From NCBI GenBank assembly GCA_937958345.1, contig CALGNW010000332.1, forward strand, positions 1 through 14,238: 14,238 nt of DNA. Direction: 5' to 3'. A program made the position numbers and the translations under genes. Source of the stretch: an uncultured Neomegalonema sp. (GTDB lineage: Bacteria > Pseudomonadota > Alphaproteobacteria > Rhodobacterales > Rhodobacteraceae). Under the pieces are notes generated by a model. The model saw only the letters and a list, made by a program, of their open reading frames with translations, ran no database searches and was not told where the DNA came from. Shown here piece by piece: positions 7,201 through 14,238 of the stretch; position 1 is the stretch's first letter, and each line of letters starts with the position of its first letter.

Positions 7201-8724
7201 ATGCTCGAAGGATTGATGATCGGTCTGTCGACCGCTTTTTCGTTTCAGAATTTGCTGATGGTGATTGGCGGCTGTCTGATCGGGACATTTATCGGCATGC
7301 TGCCCGGCCTCGGCCCCATGTCGATCATCGCGATTATGATTCCGATTGCCGTGACGATTGGCGATCCGTCGGCGGCGTTGATCCTGCTCGCCGGTGTTTA
7401 TTATGGCGCGATTTTCGGCGGGTCCACCTCGTCTATCCTGATCAACGCGCCCGGTGTCGCCTCGACCGTTGCCACGAGTTTTGACGGGTATCCGCTGGCA
7501 CGTCAGGGCAAGGCGGGTAAGGCGCTGACCGTTGCGGCGATTTCGTCTTTCTGCGGCGGAACGATCGGCGCGATTTTGCTGATGATCTTTGCGCCGATGC
7601 TGGCGTCGGTGGCGTTGCTGTTTCACTCTGCCGAGTATTTCGCGCTGATGGTTGTCGGCCTGTCTGCGATAGCGGCGTTTGCCGGAACCGGCCAAGTCGG
7701 CAAAGCGGTGATGATGACGGTCCTCGGCCTGATTATGGCGACCGTCGGCGAGGGGGCGCTGTTCAATCTGCCGCGCTTTACGATGGGGATTATGGACCTG
7801 CAATCAGGGTTCGGCTTTATCACGCTGGCAATGGCAATGTTTGCCCTGCCCGAAGCGATTTTTCTTGTGCTTGATCCCGCCCGATCAAAGGCCGCTGATG
7901 GGGGCGAGCAAAGCGATATTAAAGATATGAGGATCACCGGCGCCGAGGCGCGGCAGATCGCGCCTGTTATCGGCAGGCAATCCATTCAGGGATTTCTGAT
8001 CGGGGTTCTGCCCGGTGCAGGCGCGACGATTGCATCATTCCTCGGGTATGCCGTCGAGCGGAACATCGCATCGAAGGCAGACCAGGCGGAGTTCGGCAAA
8101 GGGTCGCTGAAGGGTCTGGCCGCGCCGGAAGCCGCGAACAATGCCGCCTGCACGGGTTCGTTCGTGCCTCTGCTCACGCTCGGTATTCCGGGATCGGGGA
8201 CGACCGCGATTTTGCTGGGTGCATTGATCGCGCTGAACGTCTCGCCGGGGCCTCGGCTGATGATCGACAATCCCCAGATTTTCTGGTCGGTGATCGTGTC
8301 GATGTATCTCGGCAATCTGATCCTGCTGATCCTGAACCTGCCTCTGATCCCCTATATCGCGAAAATTCTGGCTGTTCCCCGGACCTTTCTGATCCCGTTC
8401 ATTCTGTTTTTCACATTGATGGGCGCATATATCGGGCAGAACAATGCCACCGAGTTGCTGATCCTCGTCGGACTGGGAGTCTGCGCGACAATCTTGCGGT
8501 TTGCCGATTATCCGCTGGCCCCGCTGTTGATCGGGTTCATTCTCGGGCGGATGCTGGAAGATAACTTTTCGCGGTCGATGCAGCTTTATGACGGGGTCGG
8601 CTTTATCACCGCACGGCCCATGACGATGGGCTTGCTGTTACTGGCCGTGTTCCTCGTGATTTTGCCGAGCTATCGCGCCCGGCGGGCGCGGTTGCGGGCG
8701 GCGGGGGTTGCGGACGGAGACTGA
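7201..8724 (+). CDS. tctA: TctA large membrane subunit of tripartite tricarboxylate transporter
   Basis: This is the large channel-forming subunit of the TTT system, using an ion gradient to import the carboxylate delivered by TctC. The 507 residues match the family length, with roughly eleven to twelve hydrophobic segments. Two related signatures mark the two halves: GTFIGMLPGLG at 28-38 and GFLIGVLPGAG at 264-274. Each is followed by a second conserved loop, YGAIFGGSTSSILINAPG at 68-85 and TLGIPGSGTTAILLGAL at 326-342. This supports an internal duplication. The start at 7201 comes 3 bases after the tctB stop, with GGGGA at 7187-7191. The C-terminus ends in an arginine-rich tail (PSYRARRARLRA, 489-500), probably cytoplasmic. 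The gene ends 7 bases from the convergent puuB. Family identity is certain; substrate is not. Confidence 0.95.
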   Translation: MLEGLMIGLSTAFSFQNLLMVIGGCLIGTFIGMLPGLGPMSIIAIMIPIAVTIGDPSAALILLAGVYYGAIFGGSTSSILINAPGVASTVATSFDGYPLARQGKAGKALTVAAISSFCGGTIGAILLMIFAPMLASVALLFHSAEYFALMVVGLSAIAAFAGTGQVGKAVMMTVLGLIMATVGEGALFNLPRFTMGIMDLQSGFGFITLAMAMFALPEAIFLVLDPARSKAADGGEQSDIKDMRITGAEARQIAPVIGRQSIQGFLIGVLPGAGATIASFLGYAVERNIASKADQAEFGKGSLKGLAAPEAANNAACTGSFVPLLTLGIPGSGTTAILLGALIALNVSPGPRLMIDNPQIFWSVIVSMYLGNLILLILNLPLIPYIAKILAVPRTFLIPFILFFTLMGAYIGQNNATELLILVGLGVCATILRFADYPLAPLLIGFILGRMLEDNFSRSMQLYDGVGFITARPMTMGLLLLAVFLVILPSYRARRARLRAAGVADGD

Positions 8725-8731
8725 ACCCCGG

Positions 8732-10033
8732 CTAGAACCGGTCGCGCATGCCATACCAGAGCATGCCCGCGACGAGTGCGGGCCAGCGCAACAGCTTTCC
8801 GCCCGGAAACGGCGACGTCGGGATCGTTGCCATCGTGTCGAACCGCTCGGCCTGTCCGGCGATAGCTTCGGACGCCAGCTTTCCGGCAAGGGTGGCCAGC
8901 GAGACGCCGTGCCCCGCATAGCCGGATACGCTGAGAACATTGGGCGCAACGCGCATGAAATGCGGAAGGCGGCTGCGCGTGATGGCGAGCGTTCCGCCCC
9001 AGCCGTAATCAATGCGGATATCTTTCAGCTGCGGATAGATCGCCAGCATCGGCTTGCGGACATAGCTTTTGATATCATCGGCAAAGCGATACCCATAGCT
9101 TTCGCGGCCCCCGAACAGCAGCCGTTTGTCGTCCGACAATCGCCAGTAGTTCACGACGAATTTCGAATCCGCCACGGCAACGTCATCGCGGATCAGTTCG
9201 CGCGCCAGATCATCGGGCAGCGGTTCCGTCGCGATGATGAAATTGTTGATCGGCATAACGCGGGCCGAAACCGTCTTTTCCAGATCACCGATATAGCCAT
9301 TGCACGCAAGCAGCACGTGATCTGCTGTGACGCTGCCCTGTGCTGTCTCGATCCGCACCTTTGCGCCGTGATTGATTTTTGTGACACGGCTGCGCTCGAA
9401 TATCTGAACGCCGGTTGCCGCCGCCGCCTTTGCCAACCCCAGCGCATAGCGGAGCGGATGCAGGTGTGCGCCTGCCTTATCGAGAATAGCAGAGTAATAG
9501 ATATCTGTTCCGATCATGTCGCCAACGCCGTCGCGGTCAACGAACGTCATGCCGTCGTAGTTGTAGTGCGTGTTCAGATGATCGACTGTCGCGCGGCTGT
9601 ATTCGGTGTGGTCGGGCTTGTGATCGACAAGCAGGATTCCGGGCTTTAGCTGGCAATCAATGTTGTGGCGTTTGATCAGGTCTTTGACCGTTGCGATGCT
9701 CTCAAGCCCCAGCTCAAAGAGGCGGCGGGCGTGGTCTTTGCCGAGAAGCTTTTCCAACGTCTGCTGATCGGACCGTTGATCCGACCCCGCCTGACCGCCA
9801 TTGCGCCCCGACGCGCCCCAGCCGACCCGCTGGGCATCGAGAAGCACGACGCTGAGGCCGCGCTCGGCGCAGTGGATCGCGGCGGACAGGCCGGAGAACC
9901 CCGCGCCGACAATACAGACATCGGCAGTCCGTTCGCCCTTCAACGCGGGAAAGGGCGGCAGCAAGGGTGCGGTCGCCGCGTAATAGGATTGCGGATACGC
10001 GCCGTCGCGGTCATTCGCGGTCAGAAAGTCCAC
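8732..10033 (-). CDS. puuB: Gamma-glutamylputrescine oxidase (FAD-dependent, DAO family)
   Basis: PuuB oxidises gamma-glutamylputrescine to gamma-glutamyl-aminobutyraldehyde with release of ammonia and hydrogen peroxide. The 433-residue product has a dinucleotide-binding motif VGAGFSGLS at 42-50 after the strand ADVCI, the acidic end of the second strand at about 66 (VVLLDAQ), and the GWGASGRNGGQ motif at 71-81 characteristic of this DAO subgroup. The N-terminus LTANDRDGAYPQSYYAAT also matches the PuuB group. The start is a GTG at 10033, only 2 bases after the aminotransferase stop, with no strong ribosome binding site of its own, so translation is probably coupled. It is the last gene of the puuA-aminotransferase-puuB operon. 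A related glycine/D-amino acid oxidase role is possible in principle, but the context favours the polyamine pathway. Confidence 0.88.
   Translation of the reverse strand: MDFLTANDRDGAYPQSYYAATAPLLPPFPALKGERTADVCIVGAGFSGLSAAIHCAERGLSVVLLDAQRVGWGASGRNGGQAGSDQRSDQQTLEKLLGKDHARRLFELGLESIATVKDLIKRHNIDCQLKPGILLVDHKPDHTEYSRATVDHLNTHYNYDGMTFVDRDGVGDMIGTDIYYSAILDKAGAHLHPLRYALGLAKAAAATGVQIFERSRVTKINHGAKVRIETAQGSVTADHVLLACNGYIGDLEKTVSARVMPINNFIIATEPLPDDLARELIRDDVAVADSKFVVNYWRLSDDKRLLFGGRESYGYRFADDIKSYVRKPMLAIYPQLKDIRIDYGWGGTLAITRSRLPHFMRVAPNVLSVSGYAGHGVSLATLAGKLASEAIAGQAERFDTMATIPTSPFPGGKLLRWPALVAGMLWYGMRDRF
8742..8772. other. Imperfect stem-loop just past tctA, inside the end of puuB
   Basis: GCATGC at 8746-8751 pairs with 8761-8766, and TCGC at 8742-8745 pairs with GCGA at 8769-8772, leaving a 2-base bulge and a 9-base loop. 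It starts 18 bases after the tctA stop and could mark the 3' end of the tct transcript, but there is no T-run on either strand and it lies in coding sequence for the last residues of PuuB. No other terminator is visible at this convergent junction. Confidence 0.25.
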
Positions 10034-10035
10034 GA

Positions 10036-11436
10036 TTATGCCGCGACCATCATGCCCTCGGCCTTCAGCTTTGCATGAGTGAGGTCGAGCGCCTTGACCG
10101 CCAGCGCGATGAACTTGTCGATTTCCGGTTTAGTGATCACCAGCGGCGGCGAGATAATCATGCTGTCACCGACCGCCCGCATAACCAGACCGTTGTTAAA
10201 ACAGAACTCGCGGCACATCAGCCCGACAGTCCCCGTATCGGCCTTGAAGCGTGCGCGCGAAGCCTTGTCCGGTGTCAGTTCAAGCGCGCCGAACATGCCG
10301 ACGATCCGCGCCTCTCCAACCAGCGGGTGATCGGCGAGGCCGAGCCACTTTTCGCGCAGATAGGGCGCAAGTGTGTTCTTGACGTTTTCGACGATGTTTT
10401 CCTCTTTGAGGATGCGGAGGTTTTCGAGCGCCGCCGCACAGGAGGCCGGATGGCCCGAATAGGTATAACCGTGAATGAACTCGCCGCCTTTTTCCTCGAG
10501 CACGTTGGCAACGCGATCCCCGACAATCGTGCCGCCAATGGGCAGGTAGCCGGACGACAGGCCCTTGGCGATTGTCATCATGTCGGGTTTGATGCCGTAA
10601 TAGGTCGAGCCGAACCATTCGCCGGTGCGCCCGAAACCGCAGATAACCTCGTCGGCAATCAGAAGGATGTCATAGGCATCGCAGATGCGCTGGATCTCGG
10701 GCCAATAACTGTCGGGCGGGATAATAACCCCGCCCGCGCCCTGAATGGGTTCTGCGATGAAGGCGGCAACGCGATCAGGGCCGATGCGCTCTATCGCCGT
10801 TTCCAACTGGCGCGCGCGCTCTAACCCGAATTCATTCGGGTCGGTATCCCCGCCCTCGCCGTACCAGTACGGCTGATCTATGTGCTCGATATCCGGGACC
10901 GGTACGCCGCCCTGTGCGCGCATCGCCGTCATGCCGCCGAGCGATACCGCGCCGACAGTCGAGCCGTGATAGCTGTTGTTGCGGCCAATGATGACTGTCT
11001 TTTCGGGCTTGCCGAGGCTGGCCCAGTAGTGCCGCGCCATGCGCAGGTTCGTGTCGTTGGCGTCGGAACCCGAGACGCCGAAGAACACGCGGTTCATCCC
11101 GTCAGGCGCAAGGTCCGCAACGGTTTTTGCCAGCGCAATCGCGGGCGGGTGCGTCGTTTGAAAGAATGTATTGTAGTACGGCAGGCGCTCCATCTGGCGG
11201 GCGACGGCCTCTGAAATGGATTTGCGGCCATAACCGACATTGACGCACCACAGGCCCGCCATCGCGTCGAGCATCTGATTACCGTCCGAGTCCCAAAGGT
11301 AGATGCCGTCCGCACGGGTAATCACCCGCGCGCCCTTTGCATTCAGGTCGCCCGTATCCGTGAACGGGTGAATATGGTGCGCGGCGTCAAGCGCCTGAAG
11401 TTCTTCGGTCGGCAGATTGGTGTCAGCGAGCAGCAT
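10036..11436 (-). CDS. spuC: Class III PLP aminotransferase, putrescine-pyruvate type
   Basis: This 466-residue enzyme belongs to the omega-aminotransferases. By similarity and context it transfers an amino group from putrescine (or a derivative) to pyruvate, giving 4-aminobutanal and alanine. Landmarks in order are GLWCVNVGYGR (61-71), the phosphate-binding SGSDAND (122-128), SYHGST (155-160), IAEPIQGAGGVIIPP (227-241), Asp262 in LIADEVICGFGRTG, Schiff-base Lys291 in TIAKGLSSGYLPIGG, and the SGHP loop at 327-330. The ATG at 11436 has GGAG about 9 bases upstream, in a 33-base gap after puuA. Other omega-aminotransferase substrates such as beta-alanine cannot be excluded from sequence alone, but placement between puuA and puuB makes a polyamine diamine the best guess. 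Confidence 0.85.
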   Translation of the reverse strand: MLLADTNLPTEELQALDAAHHIHPFTDTGDLNAKGARVITRADGIYLWDSDGNQMLDAMAGLWCVNVGYGRKSISEAVARQMERLPYYNTFFQTTHPPAIALAKTVADLAPDGMNRVFFGVSGSDANDTNLRMARHYWASLGKPEKTVIIGRNNSYHGSTVGAVSLGGMTAMRAQGGVPVPDIEHIDQPYWYGEGGDTDPNEFGLERARQLETAIERIGPDRVAAFIAEPIQGAGGVIIPPDSYWPEIQRICDAYDILLIADEVICGFGRTGEWFGSTYYGIKPDMMTIAKGLSSGYLPIGGTIVGDRVANVLEEKGGEFIHGYTYSGHPASCAAALENLRILKEENIVENVKNTLAPYLREKWLGLADHPLVGEARIVGMFGALELTPDKASRARFKADTGTVGLMCREFCFNNGLVMRAVGDSMIISPPLVITKPEIDKFIALAVKALDLTHAKLKAEGMMVAA

Positions 11437-11469
11437 GGTATGGCTCCGGCAGGTTAGCTTTGGGTTACG

Positions 11470-12834
11470 TCAGACATTGAGAAGCAGATGCTCGCGTTCC
11501 CAAGGGCTGATGACTTGCAGGAATTCGTCGATTTCCTGAAGCTTGATGGATTTATAGACATGGCAGAACTGGCGGCCCATGACCTGTTGCACGTCCTTGT
11601 CGGCGTCGAGCGCGTCAAGTGCGGAGCGCAAATCGCGCGGCAGGGCATGGGGTAGATCATAGGCCACGCCCTTGATCGGGTCGCGCGGCCTGAGATTGTT
11701 TTTCATTCCGAGGTAGCCCGTCGCAAGGCTGCTCGCGATCCCCAGATAGCTGTTGCAGTCCATACCGGCGACGCGGTTTTCAACGCGGCGCGCGTCGGGG
11801 TCGGAAAGCGGGATGCGCAGGCCGACCGTGCGATTGTCGCTTGCCCATTCCAGATTTACCGGCGCGGCGTCGTCCGCCACAAAGCGGCGGTACGAATTGA
11901 CATAAGGCGCGAGCATGCAGATTACCGAGGCGAGATGCTGTTGCTGCCCTCCCAAAAACCCCTCGAAAAGCGCACTGGGTTTGCCGTCGGGATCGCTGAA
12001 TATATTTGCGCCGGTCCGGGCATCCACAACGCTTTGGTGAATGTGCATCGCGCTGCCGGGCTGTCCCTCCATCGGTTTGGCCATGAAGGTCGCGAAACAG
12101 TTGTGACGCAGCGCAGCCTCGCGAATCGAGCGTTTGAAGAAGAATATCTGATCGGCCAGTGCCAGCGGGTCGCCGTGTTCGAAGTTAATTTCGATCTGGC
12201 CCGCGCCGCCCTCCTGAATGATCGTGTCGATCTCAAAACCCTGCGCCTCGGCAAAGTCGTAAATATCCTCGATGATCGAACCGTATTCGTCGACTGCGCT
12301 CATGGAATACGCCTGACGCCCGATGCCCTCGCGGCCCGTGCGGCCTATGGGGGGTTCGATGGGCAAATCGGGGTCGACATTCGGTTTGGTGAGATAGAAT
12401 TCAAGTTCCGGCGCGATCACGGGCCGCCAGCCATCCGCCTCGTATAACGAAAGGATATGTTTGAGCACATTGCGGGGGGCGAACTTAATCGGGTCGCCGC
12501 TGCGGGTTTCGACGTCGTGGATAACCTGCAAAGTGACGTCGGAGGCCCACGGCGCGGCGGTTCCGCTCCACAGCACGGGCTTGAGGACCATATCGGACTC
12601 GGTCCACTGATCCATTTCCATGCCCTCGACATCGGCCCAGTCGCCGGTGATCGTCTGATAGAAAATCGACGCAGGTAGGTAGGTCGCGCCGCCCTTAATG
12701 AACTTTTTCCACGGCATTGCTTTGCCGCGCGCGATGCCGGCGAGATCGGCAACGACGCACTCGACCTCTTCGATCGGGCGATCCCCGAGCCAGTCGCGAA
12801 ACGCCTCCGGCAGTTGGTCTATCGTGAGAGACAT
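11470..12834 (-). CDS. puuA: Gamma-glutamylputrescine synthetase (glutamine synthetase family)
   Basis: This enzyme joins glutamate to putrescine using ATP, the entry step of the gamma-glutamylated putrescine pathway. The 454-residue protein keeps the glutamine synthetase catalytic scaffold: metal ligands in APELEFYL (141-148), EGGAGQIEINFEH (208-220), the ATP-site MHIHQS (263-268), the NLEWASDNRTVGLRIP segment (327-342) and ENR at 352-354. The N-terminal DLAGIARGKAMP (30-41) is the PuuA/SpuB-type pattern rather than that of true glutamine synthetase. I place the start at 12834 because GAGGA lies about 5-9 bases upstream of it; an in-frame ATG at 12855 would add seven residues and lacks a ribosome binding site. 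It heads the operon with the aminotransferase and puuB, and is divergent from potF across 132 bases. Another gamma-glutamyl-amine ligase specificity remains possible. Confidence 0.9.
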   Translation of the reverse strand: MSLTIDQLPEAFRDWLGDRPIEEVECVVADLAGIARGKAMPWKKFIKGGATYLPASIFYQTITGDWADVEGMEMDQWTESDMVLKPVLWSGTAAPWASDVTLQVIHDVETRSGDPIKFAPRNVLKHILSLYEADGWRPVIAPELEFYLTKPNVDPDLPIEPPIGRTGREGIGRQAYSMSAVDEYGSIIEDIYDFAEAQGFEIDTIIQEGGAGQIEINFEHGDPLALADQIFFFKRSIREAALRHNCFATFMAKPMEGQPGSAMHIHQSVVDARTGANIFSDPDGKPSALFEGFLGGQQQHLASVICMLAPYVNSYRRFVADDAAPVNLEWASDNRTVGLRIPLSDPDARRVENRVAGMDCNSYLGIASSLATGYLGMKNNLRPRDPIKGVAYDLPHALPRDLRSALDALDADKDVQQVMGRQFCHVYKSIKLQEIDEFLQVISPWEREHLLLNV

Positions 12835-12870
12835 AGGTCCTCGGCAGCGCGGCATGCGCCATAGCTTTCA

Positions 12871-12936
12871 AGACTATCACACAGGATAGGGCAAGCCCGC
12901 ACAACCGATTGCCCGAAACCGGCTTACTGATAGTCT
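12871..12936. promoter_or_regulatory. Long inverted repeat in the puuA-potF divergent control region
   Basis: AGACTATCA at 12871-12879 is matched exactly in inverted form by TGATAGTCT at 12928-12936. Inside it lies a second exact inverted pair, GGGCAA at 12889-12894 and TTGCCC at 12909-12914. The two dyads have centres only about 2 bases apart. The outer arms are 57 bases start to start. Lying in the only intergenic region between polyamine breakdown and polyamine import genes, this is a good candidate for paired operator sites, or for mirrored promoter parts, serving both directions. The TTGCCC copies resemble -35 elements, but no convincing -10 at proper spacing was found. No regulator gene is in the window. 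Confidence 0.5.
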
Positions 12937-12966
12937 GCCTGCGACAACATGATTCGGGAGATCATC

Positions 12967-14067
12967 ATGCGTTTGAAAAAGACCCTCGGGGCACTCGCCC
13001 TGAGCGCGACCGTGTTCGCAGCGACCGTACAGGCTCAGGACGAGAAAATCGTCAATGTTTACAACTGGTCGGACTATATCGACGAGTCTGTACTGGAGCA
13101 ATTTACCGCCGAAACAGGCATCAAAGTCCGTTACGACGTTTTTGACTCGAACGAGTTGCTTGAAACCAAGATGCTCGCCGGAAAATCGGGGTATGACGTT
13201 GTTGTGCCGACCGGTACGTTCCTGAGCCGCCAGATTGAGGCCGGTGTTTTCCAAAAGCTCGATTTTTCGAAGCTGCCGCACGCGGCCAATATGTGGGAAG
13301 ACGTGAAAAACGTGACGGCGGTCTACGACCCCGGCAATGCCTATTCCGTGAACTACATGTGGGGAACAACGGGCATCGGATATAACGAGGAAAAGGTCAA
13401 AGAGGCGCTGGGCGCGGATGCACCGACGGACTCGCTGGCGTTGTTCTTCGATCCGGCAAACATCGAAAAACTGGCATCCTGCGGCGTTCATATGCTGGAC
13501 GCACCGACCGAGATTATTCCGGCGGCTCTGCAATACATCGGAGAAGACCCGAACAGCAAAGATCCCGAGGTCATTAAAAAGGCCGAAGCGGTTCTGATGG
13601 CGATCCGCCCGCATATCCTGAAATTCCACTCTTCGGAATATATCAACGCTCTGGCCAACGGCGATATTTGTGCCGCGTTCGGCTGGTCGGGTGACGTTCT
13701 GCAGGCGCGGGACCGTGCCGCCGAGGCGGATGCCGGCAACACTATCGCCTACAAAATCCCGAGCGAAGGGGCGTTGATGTGGTTCGACCAAATGGCAATC
13801 CCCGCCGACGCGCCGAGCCCTGAACTGGCACACCAGTTTATCGACTTTATCATGCGTGCCTATGTCGCCGCCGCTGCGTCAAACTATGTGAATTACGCAA
13901 ACGGTAACAAGGCCGCGCAGGCTTTGCTGGACGAGGGTGTGATCGGTGATCCGGCAATTTATCCGTCGGACGAAACGATGAAGAACCTTTATTCGGTCAC
14001 CGCCTATCCGCCCAAGGTCAACCGGATCGTAACGCGGATGTGGACGAAGGTAAAAACGGGCCAGTAA
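12967..14067 (+). CDS. potF: PotF-like periplasmic putrescine-binding protein
   Basis: This is the substrate-binding subunit of a polyamine ABC importer. With the ATG at 12967 the product is 366 residues, close to Escherichia coli PotF, with a signal peptide (LKKTLGALALSATVFAATVQA, cleavage likely after Ala23). GGGAG at 12956-12960 fits this start; the ATG at 12949 would place the ribosome site inside the gene. Binding-pocket residues recognisable by alignment from memory are Trp34, Ser35 and Tyr37 (YNWSDY), Glu182, Trp240 and Asp243 (GWSGD), and Trp272 and Asp274 (MWFDQ). The last corresponds to the spot where PotF has Phe276 and PotD has Trp, so spermidine may also be bound. The gene is followed after 28 bases by potG and is divergent from puuA, which fits uptake of the substrate of that pathway. 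Confidence 0.92.
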   Translation: MRLKKTLGALALSATVFAATVQAQDEKIVNVYNWSDYIDESVLEQFTAETGIKVRYDVFDSNELLETKMLAGKSGYDVVVPTGTFLSRQIEAGVFQKLDFSKLPHAANMWEDVKNVTAVYDPGNAYSVNYMWGTTGIGYNEEKVKEALGADAPTDSLALFFDPANIEKLASCGVHMLDAPTEIIPAALQYIGEDPNSKDPEVIKKAEAVLMAIRPHILKFHSSEYINALANGDICAAFGWSGDVLQARDRAAEADAGNTIAYKIPSEGALMWFDQMAIPADAPSPELAHQFIDFIMRAYVAAAASNYVNYANGNKAAQALLDEGVIGDPAIYPSDETMKNLYSVTAYPPKVNRIVTRMWTKVKTGQ

Positions 14068-14095
14068 GCCCGCAGCCTGATAGGGGTCTGTTTCC

Positions 14096-14238
14096 ATGGT
14101 TAACGATCCGAACTTTCGGCCATGGGACGACCCAAGCGCCGAACCTCTGATCGACATTCGTCATGTCACCAAGCGGTTCGGCGCATTCACAGCGATTGAT
14201 GATCTGTCGCTGAAAATCTATCCCAGAGAATTCTTTGC
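14096..14238 (+). CDS. potG: Putrescine ABC transporter ATP-binding protein, 5' part (cut by window edge)
   Basis: Only the first 47 codons are present. They read MVNDPNFRPWDDPSAEP, then IDIRHVTKRFGAFTAIDDLSL and KIYPREFF. This is the start of an ABC ATPase of the PotA/PotG type: the first beta strands and the aromatic-containing KRFGAFTAIDD stretch that precede the Walker A motif, which lies beyond the edge. The ATG at 14096 has AGGGG at 14082-14086. The gap to potF is 28 bases with no hairpin, so they are one operon, and permease genes (potH, potI) are expected next. The N-terminal extension of about 16 residues before the ABC domain is common in PotG of this group. Confidence 0.88.
   Translation, partial: MVNDPNFRPWDDPSAEPLIDIRHVTKRFGAFTAIDDLSLKIYPREFF

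Noticed and set aside
6682..7803. Long open frame on the minus strand across tctB and tctA (373 codons)
   Set aside because: The predicted protein is an implausible mix rich in Gln, Arg, His and Asn with no domain pattern, and it lies opposite two well-recognised membrane protein genes. It is a shadow frame of their codon bias.
8708..9649. Plus-strand open frame of 313 codons opposite puuB
   Set aside because: It is a shadow of the FAD oxidase gene. It begins inside the end of tctA and shows no motif or ribosome binding site of note.
12877..13833. Minus-strand open frame of 318 codons under potF
   Set aside because: It is antisense to a clear PotF homologue, has low-plausibility composition and no good start context.
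1..14238. CRISPR arrays, tRNA genes, insertion sequences, attachment sites, toxin-antitoxin or phage-defence genes
   Set aside because: I saw no regularly spaced repeats, tRNA-like cloverleaf, transposase, integrase or defence-type domain. The coding space is filled by metabolic, transport and regulatory genes.

Overview
The window reads as chromosomal DNA of an alphaproteobacterium, most likely of the Rhodobacterales/Roseobacter type. The basis is family resemblance: a TctDE-TctCBA tripartite tricarboxylate transporter system, and a gamma-glutamylputrescine pathway placed divergently from a PotF-type binding protein, both with protein sequences typical of that group. Base composition is moderately high in GC and Shine-Dalgarno sites are mostly GGAG-like. 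Genes fill nearly the whole window and no stretch of 300 bases lacks a gene. I saw no tRNA, rRNA, CRISPR array, insertion sequence or integrase.

Layout. (1) 80-2495, plus strand: wecB and wecC overlap by 8 bases and together would make UDP-ManNAcA from UDP-GlcNAc for a surface polysaccharide. (2) 2509-5554, minus strand: a three-gene sensing operon read as response regulator (tctD-like), histidine kinase (tctE-like), then a periplasmic binding protein of the iron/PgtC type with no permease beside it. (3) 5661-8724, plus strand and divergent from the regulator: tctC, tctB and tctA, a complete tripartite tricarboxylate transporter. A strong stem-loop with a T-run lies between tctC and tctB, and the 106-base divergent intergenic region carries an 11-base tandem repeat that suits an OmpR-family regulator. 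(4) 8732-12834, minus strand: a polyamine catabolic operon read as puuA, a class III putrescine aminotransferase (spuC-like), then puuB. (5) 12967 to the right edge, plus strand: a PotF-like putrescine-binding protein and the start of the ATPase potG. The 132-base divergent region between puuA and potF holds a perfect 9-base inverted repeat around an inner 6-base one.

How it works together. In the middle block a sensor operon probably controls the adjacent carboxylate transporter. The binding protein encoded with the kinase looks like a signal-input subunit rather than a transporter part; this is the least conventional feature of the window. In the right block, polyamine import (potF, potG and genes beyond the edge) faces polyamine breakdown (puuA, spuC, puuB) across a shared control region, so the substrate probably controls both. 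Most genes belong to known families. The unusual points are in regulation and arrangement rather than in a wholly new system.
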